A DNA stretch of 64,000 bases from a virus: the IMG/VR virus record IMGVR_UViG_3300021373_002801, positions 1 through 64,000 of that record. One strand, given 5' to 3'. The notes below the pieces were generated by a model. It was given only the letters and a program-made list of their open reading frames with translations, made no database searches and was not told the DNA's origin. The position numbers and the translations under genes are program-made. This document shows positions 45,043 through 53,300 of the stretch, piece by piece (position 1 is the first letter of the stretch; the number at the start of each line of letters is the position of its first letter).

Positions 45043-45827
45043 TTTTAGATTATGATTATTGGTATTTTGAAAAAGCAATAGATCCATCCCTCTGTGATCA
45101 TATAATTCAACAGGGTCTTGCAAAAATGAAAGCACAAGAAGATCAATTTGGTAAAGAAGTATCTATTGCCACTACAGGTGGTTGGCAACACAAAGGGTCT
45201 GAAGGCTACAAAAAAGCAGTAAATGATAAATCTATAGAAGAATTAAAACAAGAAGGATTAGATCCTTCTGAAGCATATGTAAGAGACTCAAACATTACAT
45301 GGCTAAACGACGAACCTTTGTTTGAAATGGTTCAGGCTTTTGTTAAAGAAGCTAACATACAAGCAGGTTGGAATTTTGATTGGGATTATACCGAAGAATT
45401 TCAATTTACAAAATATGGACCAGGCCAATTTTACGGATGGCATGTTGATATGGGCTCAAAACCCTATCGTGAATTTAAACCTGAAGAAGATAATTGGAAA
45501 CTTAATCCTAACGGAACTCCCATGTTAGATACATTTGGTAATCCTTTGACTGAAGATAATTTAGCAACTTCAAATCCTAATTTAATTGGTAAGATAAGAA
45601 AACTAAGTGTGACAATTAGTTTAAATAAACCTGAAGAATACGAAGGAGGAAATTTAAAATTTGACTTTGGACCGCATGCCGATGAAAGATTCCATGAATG
45701 TACAGAAATTAGACCACAAGGCAGTGTTATAGTATTTCCATCACATGTCTACCACCAAGTAACACCAGTCACAAAAGGTACAAGATATAGTTTAGTGGGT
45801 TGGAATTTAGGATATCCATTTAGATGA
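45039..45827 (+). CDS. 2OG-Fe(II) oxygenase, prolyl-hydroxylase-like (PKHD/P4Hc type)
   Basis: A 262-aa protein starting with TTG at 45039, overlapping the previous stop (TTGA); GGAG lies 11 bases upstream. The full set is present: His135 and Asp137 (FYGWHVDMGSKP), His239 (FPSHVYHQVTPVTKG) and Arg249 (TRYSLVGW). LSVTISLN..EEYEGGNLKF is typical of P4H-type enzymes. Such genes are common beside structural genes in marine T4-like phages, where their substrate is not established. It would hydroxylate a protein or peptide residue. Confidence 0.87.
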   Translation: MILDYDYWYFEKAIDPSLCDHIIQQGLAKMKAQEDQFGKEVSIATTGGWQHKGSEGYKKAVNDKSIEELKQEGLDPSEAYVRDSNITWLNDEPLFEMVQAFVKEANIQAGWNFDWDYTEEFQFTKYGPGQFYGWHVDMGSKPYREFKPEEDNWKLNPNGTPMLDTFGNPLTEDNLATSNPNLIGKIRKLSVTISLNKPEEYEGGNLKFDFGPHADERFHECTEIRPQGSVIVFPSHVYHQVTPVTKGTRYSLVGWNLGYPFR

Positions 45828-46468
45828 CAAATCCAGAGCTTTTTAAACAAAATTTATATGTTGACTGTAAATCAATCGTACCAAAAGATATATGCAATCT
45901 AGTATCTAAATACTGTTTGATGAGAGAAGAAAATAAATTAGATGCACCTGAAGAAGCAGACGGCCAAGTACCATTTTCTCATAGCGTGTACGGTGATACA
46001 CTAATGGAAACATTAGAATTTTTCTTGCTACCCTATATGGAATCAAATACTGGACTGAGACTAGCTCCTACTTACAGTTATTATAGAGTATATAGGCCCG
46101 GAATGGAACTTGAAAGGCATAAAGATAGAGAAAGTTGCGAAATAAGCACATCGGTGTGTTTTGATTTTAAATATAACGATACATCAGAAGATTATCATTG
46201 GAGTATGTATGTAGATAAAGAATCTGTAAATACACCTGTACTGGGAGATTTTGTAAGTGCGGGTAATCCAGGAATTCCAGTACAACAGTCACCAGGTGAT
46301 ATTTTAATATATAGAGGTGTTGATATCGAACATTGGAGAGATCCTTTTGTAGCAGGAATAAATAGTTATCATATACAAGGATTTTTCCATTATATAGACA
46401 AAGACGGACCTTTTTATCCTGAATGGGTATATGACAAGCGTCCTAGATTAGGCTATAAAGAATTTTAG
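45824..46468 (+). CDS. 2OG-Fe(II) oxygenase
   Basis: A 214-aa protein overlapping the previous gene by 4 bases (ATGA). It has His99-Lys-Asp101 (ELERHKDRESCEIS) and distal His170 (YRGVDIEHWRDPF), with Arg172 nearby. The YSYYRVYRPGMELERHKD segment is characteristic of a dioxygenase group found in many phages and bacteria. It is the last enzyme gene of the island; the fibre-chaperone gene with its own late promoter follows. Confidence 0.82.
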   Translation: MTNPELFKQNLYVDCKSIVPKDICNLVSKYCLMREENKLDAPEEADGQVPFSHSVYGDTLMETLEFFLLPYMESNTGLRLAPTYSYYRVYRPGMELERHKDRESCEISTSVCFDFKYNDTSEDYHWSMYVDKESVNTPVLGDFVSAGNPGIPVQQSPGDILIYRGVDIEHWRDPFVAGINSYHIQGFFHYIDKDGPFYPEWVYDKRPRLGYKEF

Positions 46469-46474
46469 ATTTTG

Positions 46475-46482
46475 TATAAATA
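46475..46482 (+). promoter_or_regulatory. T4-type late promoter box
   Basis: TATAAATA followed by CTATTG, 23 bases ahead of the ATG at 46506, with the ribosome site AAGGAG between. Confidence 0.85.
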
Positions 46483-46505
46483 CTATTGTAATTTAAGGAG
46501 TTGGA

Positions 46506-46946
46506 ATGGCTATTAAAAATGTCCCCGCAAGCGATGTAGTTGCTGTTCAAGATGCATGTTATGTGATGGGTGTAGAAGAAGTTTGGTGCAGAATCAAATT
46601 TAAAGACTGTGAAAACTTTTGTGAATACCTTGCAATGCCTGATTCAGATGAACCACTTTCAAGAGAGCTTTACACAAAATTAAATAATGGTGACTACGGT
46701 GAATTATCACACGGAACTGATAGCTATCGTACACAGCCAAAAACTCAAGCTGAGCTAGAAGCAGACGTAAAAGCAACTAGAAACCAGCTACTACTAGAAT
46801 CAGATTTTTCTGGGTTACCTGATGTATCTGCTTCAATGACTGCTAGTAAAAGAGCAGAATGGTCTGCATATAGAACAGCGTTACGTGATCTTACTACACA
46901 AACTAGATTTCCTTGGGATCCAGATTGGCCAACTAAGCCGTCATAA
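46506..46946 (+). CDS. Tail-fibre-assembly-chaperone-like protein
   Basis: A 146-aa protein. The C-terminal half (about residues 85-146) reads ATRNQLLLESDFSGLPDVSASM..KRAEWSAYRTALRDL..QTRFPWDPDWPTKPS. This is the phage tail assembly chaperone pattern (PF16778-like), whose members end in a WP..P motif. Such proteins help fold or attach fibres. The N-terminal half is a small Cys-containing domain I do not recognise. Its place next to groES-groEL and the fibre genes fits a folding role. Confidence 0.8.
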   Translation: MAIKNVPASDVVAVQDACYVMGVEEVWCRIKFKDCENFCEYLAMPDSDEPLSRELYTKLNNGDYGELSHGTDSYRTQPKTQAELEADVKATRNQLLLESDFSGLPDVSASMTASKRAEWSAYRTALRDLTTQTRFPWDPDWPTKPS

Positions 46947-46978
46947 GCCACAATTTAGCATTCGTAAAAAACTACTAC

Positions 46979-46986
46979 TATAAATA
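46979..46986 (+). promoter_or_regulatory. T4-type late promoter box
   Basis: TATAAATA followed by CCATG, 27 bases ahead of the groES start at 47014. This places the chaperonin operon under late control, when capsid and tail proteins are made. Confidence 0.85.
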
Positions 46987-47013
46987 CCATGCAATGTCGT
47001 TACTAAGGAGAAG

Positions 47014-47322
47014 ATGATGCAGGTATTTGAACCTATACGAGATAGACTTCTTGTAAAAAAAGTCGAAGACGAAAATAAAACAAAGTCAGGTCTTGTTCTT
47101 TCTGATGACACTAAAGAACGCCCCACTAAAGGCGAAGTTATTAGTGTAGGACCAGGTAAGATCAATGATGATGGTAAGTTATTAGATATGGTTGTACAAG
47201 CAGGAGACATGATTGTTTACCCGCGCTACGCAGGACACCAAATTAAAATTAACAAAGAAGAATTTTTAATTTTAGAAGAACACGAAGTTCTTGGAAAATT
47301 AAAAGGAGAAGATAATGTCTAA
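47014..47322 (+). CDS. groES: Co-chaperonin GroES
   Basis: A 102-aa protein with the GroES layout: FEPIRDRLLVKKVEDENKTKSGLVLSDD near the start, the mobile loop (about residues 18-34) with the hydrophobic Leu-Val-Leu that binds GroEL, KGEVISVGPG, and a C-terminal YAGHQIKINKEEFLILEEHEVLG. It is a standard group I GroES and not the T4 gp31 type. ATGs at 47014 and 47017 are both possible; AAGGAG lies close before them. Its end overlaps groEL by 8 bases. Confidence 0.95.
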   Translation: MMQVFEPIRDRLLVKKVEDENKTKSGLVLSDDTKERPTKGEVISVGPGKINDDGKLLDMVVQAGDMIVYPRYAGHQIKINKEEFLILEEHEVLGKLKGEDNV

Positions 47323-49009
47323 AATTATTCATAGAGTAGTTGTTCAGGGTGCACCAGGACGTAAAAAGATAATCGACGGTGTTAACATACTTGCAAATGC
47401 AGTTAAGGTAACACTTGGACCTAAAGGTAGAAACGTAATTTGTCAAAGAACGTTTGGTCCGCCTCATGTAACAAAGGATGGAGTTACTGTTGCGAAAGAA
47501 ATTTGGTTAAAAGACAAACTTGAAGATACTGGTGTTCGTATGATTAAGCAGGCGGCTACACAAACATTCCAAGATATTGGTGATGGAACAACTACAGCAA
47601 CACTGTTAGCCCAAAAAATGATCAACGAGGGCAATAAATTTTTAACAGCAGGTATCAGTGGCATTAATTTAAAAAGAGGTATGGATATAGCTGTAGAAGC
47701 AGTGATGAAAGAACTTAAAGCTGATGCAAAAGTTTGTAAAGATAGAGCATCAACTGAAGCTGTTGCAACCATTGCAACCAACAATGATCCTAAGTTAGGT
47801 AAACTAATTACAGATGCTCTTGGCGGCGACAACGCAACACACGAAGCACTGGTATCAGTTGAGCCAGGTATGAATTATTATGATGAGCTTGTTAATGTTA
47901 ACGGATTTCAATACGAACACGGATACCTATCTCCACAATTTGTTAATGCAGATAAACAAAAATGTATTTTAGAAAATCCGCTAATTTTAATTTGTGACAG
48001 ACCAATTTTAAATATGAATGATGTTTTACCTATACTAGAAAAACTAGTAGAAACTAAACGTCCATTTTTAATTATGGCCGAAGAAGTAGAGCAAGACGTG
48101 CTTGCTACATTGGTAATAAACAACTTAAACGGATCTATACAATGTTGTGCGGTTAAACCACCAGATTGGAAAGGCAAGATGCGTACAAAATACTGCGAAG
48201 ATATTGCTGTACTGACAGGCGGAACTGTAATTTCTGATCAAACAGGTAGAAAAGTAGAAAGTGCCGAATTAGAAGATTGCGGAGTAGCAAATAGAATAGA
48301 GATTACCGATAGTCAGGTAACTATTATTGGCGGCCACGGCGACAAAGACACTATTGCAAAATATATAGATGAAAAAATTAAACACTATATTGGTGCTCCT
48401 AGAGGAGATGACGTTTTTACTGACAAAGGCCAAGAAAAACGTATTAGTAACCTAACCGGTGCTGTGAGTATTATTAGAGTTGGATCAGCAACAAAAATTG
48501 AACTGCGCGAAAAAGAAGACAGAATTGATGATGCTCTTCATGCTACAAAAGCGGCTCTAAAAGATGGTATTGTACCAGGTGGCGGAGTTGCATTAATACG
48601 TGCGATGAACAAAGTGAAAGATCTTAAAGGTGCAAATTCAGAACAGGATGCAGGTATACAAGTTGTTCTCAAAGCGTTACAAGAGCCGTTAAGGCAAATT
48701 GTTATAAATGCAGGTGATAGTCCCGATGTTGTTGCAAATGAAGTAAACAAAGGTGATGCTGAATTTGGTTACGATGCATCTACAGGCGAATACGGAAATA
48801 TGTTTAATATCGGTATTATTGATCCTATTACTGTTGTACAAAAAGCTCTTATGAATGCTGCAAGTATTGCAGGATTACTGCTAATGACAGATTGCGCTAT
48901 ATACGAAGACAACGATGAAGATGATATAACTGTCCTTGGCCCTTCGCCTAGTGCAGGTGAAAAAGTATTGCCGCCCCAATACGACCAAGGTAACGGTGAT
49001 ACATACTAA
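47315..49009 (+). CDS. groEL: Chaperonin GroEL
   Basis: A 564-aa protein with the features of group I chaperonin: VKVTLGPKGRNV (31-42), Asp55 in TKDG, the ATP motif GDGTTTA with Asp90, and VPGGGVALIRA near residue 420. Asp55 and Asp90 correspond to Asp52 and Asp87 of E. coli GroEL. The RIDDALHATKAA segment holds the equatorial catalytic Asp region. The apical KAPGFGDRR segment reads KPPDWKGKMR. The usual Gly-Gly-Met tail is missing; the protein ends in a polar QYDQGNGDTY stretch. It probably assembles a chaperonin folding phage capsid or fibre proteins. Full-length phage GroEL with GroES is uncommon but known in some large and marine phages. Confidence 0.96.
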   Translation: MSKIIHRVVVQGAPGRKKIIDGVNILANAVKVTLGPKGRNVICQRTFGPPHVTKDGVTVAKEIWLKDKLEDTGVRMIKQAATQTFQDIGDGTTTATLLAQKMINEGNKFLTAGISGINLKRGMDIAVEAVMKELKADAKVCKDRASTEAVATIATNNDPKLGKLITDALGGDNATHEALVSVEPGMNYYDELVNVNGFQYEHGYLSPQFVNADKQKCILENPLILICDRPILNMNDVLPILEKLVETKRPFLIMAEEVEQDVLATLVINNLNGSIQCCAVKPPDWKGKMRTKYCEDIAVLTGGTVISDQTGRKVESAELEDCGVANRIEITDSQVTIIGGHGDKDTIAKYIDEKIKHYIGAPRGDDVFTDKGQEKRISNLTGAVSIIRVGSATKIELREKEDRIDDALHATKAALKDGIVPGGGVALIRAMNKVKDLKGANSEQDAGIQVVLKALQEPLRQIVINAGDSPDVVANEVNKGDAEFGYDASTGEYGNMFNIGIIDPITVVQKALMNAASIAGLLLMTDCAIYEDNDEDDITVLGPSPSAGEKVLPPQYDQGNGDTY

Positions 49010-49017
49010 AGAACTTT

Positions 49018-49054
49018 GTCCTTCACAATATCGATAAATAGTATTGTGAAGGAC
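49018..49054 (+). promoter_or_regulatory. Perfect hairpin enclosing a late promoter and covering a ribosome site
   Basis: GTCCTTCACAATA (49018-49030) pairs perfectly over 13 bp with TATTGTGAAGGAC (49042-49054). The 11-base loop holds the late promoter box GATAAATA. The right arm contains the AAGGA ribosome site of the gene at 49062. Readthrough RNA from groEL would hide the ribosome site, but RNA starting at the loop promoter would lack the left arm and be free for translation. T4 gene e uses the same kind of arrangement. Confidence 0.75.
49033..49040 (+). promoter_or_regulatory. T4-type late promoter box inside a hairpin loop
   Basis: GATAAATA followed by GTATT, 21 bases before the ATG at 49062. 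The predicted start near 49046 lies in the right arm of the hairpin. Confidence 0.75.
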
Positions 49055-49061
49055 TTATAAT

Positions 49062-50348
49062 ATGGCATCAAACCAAGCACCAATAGTAGACAGAATTAGA
49101 ATTATACCACGTCCCGACGACTTTCTTGATAGAAACGTTGGAAATAGTGGCGAAGTATTTTTTGATAAACAGTCTAATACATTAAGATTATATTCTGGTA
49201 ATTTAGCAGGTGGATATAGTGTACTAACTGATAAAAATATTAGTGAACACATACTTTCTTCTGGTGTAGGTGTAGTTGAATATGTTGTTACTGTTCAATC
49301 AGGTGATCACGGAGAAGGCGATCACGGAAATGTTTATAACATTGATGGCCAATATAAACCCCAACTAAATTTAGTCACAGGTTTTACATATGTCTTTAAT
49401 CAAAACGATCAAACAAACGAATTTTGGCCTAATGCACAAGGTGGTGTTGCAAATCCGCATCCTTTAAGTTTTTCAGCAGATGATGTAAACGGAGAACTGG
49501 GAGTTGGTACAACTTATCTAACAAATGTAATTTACAAATTAGAAAATGATATTGTTACAAAAGCACAATATGTAGCAGGATTTGCAAAAAGTACCCAACG
49601 CAGCGTACAAATAACAATTACAAGTGCTACACCTGCCACTTTACATTATTATTGTACGAACCATGCGGGTATGGGTAACACTTTAAATAGTGCTGATCCA
49701 GGCGCAGGTGGTTCAGCTGCAAGTATTAGTGTAAGTGATACATCACCTGATAATCCTGCTAGTGGTGCAATTTGGTATAATAGTACAAATGGTATACTTT
49801 ATGTCTATGTAGCAGATGGCGATAGCAATCAATGGGTACAACCCACAGCACCTTTCCAAAATATTACTGCAATAACAGATTTAGGAATTGCAGATGGAAC
49901 TAATGGTCAAGTATTGACTACAGACGGAAGCGGAGCATTTACATTTCAGGATCCTGCTACAGGTGATTCTAACGGCAATTTTACAATAGGTAATAGTATT
50001 ATTGATACAGACGATAGTAGTGGAATAACAATAACTCCTCCAGTAACTACATCATCAGACTTAACTGTAGAGAATGATTTAAGTGTACGTAACACTGCAT
50101 ATGCAAATAATTTTGTATCTACATCAAATGGTACGCCTACAATAGATAGTGCTACTGTAATAAATTTATCTAGTCAAGATGGAACTGTTGTTAGTGGAGG
50201 TCCATTTAGGTTACCTAGTTATACAAACTCTCAGAGAGATGCGTTATCGGCTGTCAACGGCGATATGATATACAACACCCAAGACAATAAAATCCAAGCA
50301 TATATAAATGGAACATGGCGTAGATTAGACGATTCAGGAATAGTCTAA
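49062..50348 (+). CDS. Virion structural protein with cupredoxin-like domain
   Basis: A 428-aa protein. The N-terminus starts MASNQAPIVDRIRIIPRPDDFLDRN. Residues about 110-215 resemble a cupredoxin fold: an NPHPLSFS segment gives a His near 132, and HYYCTNHAGMGN (about 195-206) gives Cys, His and Met spaced as in type-1 copper sites (C-x2-H-x3-M). Two short GDHGEGDHG repeats lie before it. The C-terminal region has SQRDAL..NGDMIYNTQDNKIQAYINGTWRRL, the QRP-type fibre module. Probably a fibre or baseplate protein; metal binding is inferred. Confidence 0.72.
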   Translation: MASNQAPIVDRIRIIPRPDDFLDRNVGNSGEVFFDKQSNTLRLYSGNLAGGYSVLTDKNISEHILSSGVGVVEYVVTVQSGDHGEGDHGNVYNIDGQYKPQLNLVTGFTYVFNQNDQTNEFWPNAQGGVANPHPLSFSADDVNGELGVGTTYLTNVIYKLENDIVTKAQYVAGFAKSTQRSVQITITSATPATLHYYCTNHAGMGNTLNSADPGAGGSAASISVSDTSPDNPASGAIWYNSTNGILYVYVADGDSNQWVQPTAPFQNITAITDLGIADGTNGQVLTTDGSGAFTFQDPATGDSNGNFTIGNSIIDTDDSSGITITPPVTTSSDLTVENDLSVRNTAYANNFVSTSNGTPTIDSATVINLSSQDGTVVSGGPFRLPSYTNSQRDALSAVNGDMIYNTQDNKIQAYINGTWRRLDDSGIV

Positions 50349-50349
50349 C

Positions 50350-53300
50350 ATGGAAAAAGAATACACAGTAGTTGTACATAAAGGTGTAAATTTAGTAGAA
50401 TTAGAATCTGAAATTACAGCAAGTTCAGGTGCCGGACCTATTCCAAATAGGAGTGTCGATATAGCTAATCCAAGACCTGGATCAAAAAGACAAACACATT
50501 TTATGCTTACAGACGAAGAAGCAACTGCTCTTGAAGCGGATAGTAGGGTGCTTGCTGTTGAAATTCCTCCCGACCAACGAACAGATATCCAAATAGGATT
50601 AAATTCAACACAATTAGGTAATTTTACAAAACCTGTAACATTTGATAATAACACTTATATTAATTGGGGGTTGCGTAGAAGTATAATGGAACTTAATAGT
50701 TACGGAAGCGGAATAACAGCAGATAATACATTTCCTTATGCACTCACAGGTAAGGGCGTAGACATAGTTATTCAAGATAGCGGTATACAACCAGACCATC
50801 CTGATTTTATAGATAGCAATGGCATTAGCAGAGTCAAACCAATAGACTGGTATACAGCACAATCAGTTGTAAGTGGGACACAGAGTTCAAATTATAATAG
50901 AGATTTTGACGGACACGGAACTTTGTGTGCAAGTATTACAGCAGGAAATATATACGGATTTGCTAAAGATGCACATCTATACTCTATGAAAATTGCAGGT
51001 TTAGAAGGTCCTGGAGATGCAGGATCAGGAACTCCTGTAGCCGATTGTTTTGATGTTATAAAAGAATGGCATAATGCTAAAACAAATGGCCGTCCAACTG
51101 TTGTTAATATGAGTTGGGGATATTCTAGCTCAGTAACTGGTGACCCAACAAGCGGAACATACCAAGGATCACCTTGGGTATGGGGAGTTGACTACACAAC
51201 TGATCTTTCTTTATGGCAAAATACTGGTATTGTTATTCCTGTAGCAGGAGATACTCGTAGAATACCTGTAAGAATAGCATCAGTAGATGCAGATGTCGAC
51301 GAATTGATTGCAGCCGGAGTACATGTTGCGATTGCTGCCGGAAATGATTATTACAAAGGCGATGTATCGGGCGGTGATGATTATGATAACACTGTAATAT
51401 TTGGTGCTAGTACTTTATTTTATGCTAGAGGTTCTAGTCCACACAGTGATGATTGTTTTATGGTTGGAAATATAGATACTACTGTGTTTGATGAAAACGG
51501 AGTATACAAAGACAGAACTAGAGGTAGTAGTTCTAAAGGTCCTAGAGTAAATATTTGGGCACCTGGAACCAACATTGTAGGAGCAACAAGCACTACAAAT
51601 ATTTACACAACCCTAGATAGTCCAATAGATGATACATTTAAAATTGTTAGCAATTCAGGTACAAGTTTTGCTGCACCACAAGTAGCAGGAGTAGCTGCAC
51701 TTCATTTACAAGTAAATGCAAACAGCACACCAGCACAACTAAAAACAAAATTATTAGCCGAAGCTAAACCAGTAATGTACGATACTGCATCAGACACAGA
51801 TTATGCTGCTTTTACTACAAGTTTATTAGGGGCATCAAACAAAGTGTTATTCGACAAGTACGGTAGACAGCCTGTAGAAGTAAACGGAGCAAATCTTAAA
51901 TTAGAGGGAATTTTTCCTAACTATACTTCAGCTGCACCTGCAATAGATCCAGAATATAACAACGGTGCAATTATTGATCTTACTGGCGATGGTAGCGATT
52001 TCTTTAGTAGAGAAGTTACAGTTAATGGTGTAAGAATTGTGGCGGCAGGAACTGTCGGCGGCCAAACAGCAGTGCCTGATGCCTTTGTTGAAAAGGTAGC
52101 ACGTATGTTTGAATTGTTTACAGATCCAAATGGTGCAGGCATTAACGAAACATCACAGCGTACATTTATTAAAACGCTAAGTGGTGACGCAGGAACTTAT
52201 CACGCAGCAGTTGGCCCAACGTTACAACGAGTAGCAAGAGGTGCTGGTGCTGATTACACACCAAACTTCTTAACTGATGCAGGTATTGCTTCTTATAACT
52301 TGTCACCACTATTTGATAGTCACGTTGCCAACGATATGGTTTGGTATCTAAACTCAACTGGTGATGCCCCTGGAGACGGCGACAATGATGCACAAGAAGT
52401 AATTGAACACGTATTTCATACATTACATATGCACGGTCTTGACGCAGTATCATTAAAGATGTATCCATATATTAGTGCAGACTGGGCAAGTGGTCCATTA
52501 TATGCGGCTATGGAAGAAGCATACGATGCAGGCAAATGGGATTCATCAGGATATGGCGGAAACGCTTGGAAGACTGATGGAGATGCATTTGAAGTAGCAG
52601 CTAAAGAATATTTGTTTTTGTTAAACTTTGGTATGTTTGAATACTCAAGTCTATGGGATGGTGGAAGTCTTAGTCCTGAATGGACAGACGATATGCGTAC
52701 ACAATCCGGCATACAAGCAAATAACCCATTAGGCTATGCATTACACAATACATATATTGCTCCTGTTATTAGTAAGCCTTCGTTGACAACAATTAGAACT
52801 ATATTCCAAGACGGTGACGTAGGCGATCCTACACTAGCAGGTGCATCAGGATATGTAGTAGACACAGGTGCAAGTAATGTTGTTGTTCAAGAAAATACAA
52901 CATTAGAACAAAATCTAACAGTAAACGGTAATACTAATTTACAAGGTACTACAATTAATGGTACACTAACGCACAGTGGCAATCGTGTACAAACAGGCAA
53001 TGTTGCACTAACAGGTTCACTAACAGCAGGACTACTAACGCTTTCAAGACCTCTACAGGTTGGTGATATTAAAATTAGTGGAAATGTAGTTGAAACTGTG
53101 GTTTCTAATTCTAATTTAGATTTACGTGCAAGCGGCACTGGATTAGTTAAATTACAAGAAGCAGTAGATATACAAAATGATCTAAGTGTGCGTAATTTTA
53201 ATGTTGACAGTATATCTGTTGCCAACAGTGTTGACTTAGAAATAATTGAACTTAGTACTGATGTACAATTTGAAGATAACACTATTACTACTACAAATTC

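Noticed and set aside
31119-46468. Reading the island as a standard secondary-metabolite gene cluster
   Set aside because: No peptide synthetase, polyketide synthase, RiPP precursor, transporter or flavin reductase is visible; only oxidative enzymes are present, so a classic biosynthetic cluster is not supported.
47908-48177. Minus-strand frame inside groEL
   Set aside because: No start signal, no recognisable protein, and groEL is clearly intact on the other strand.
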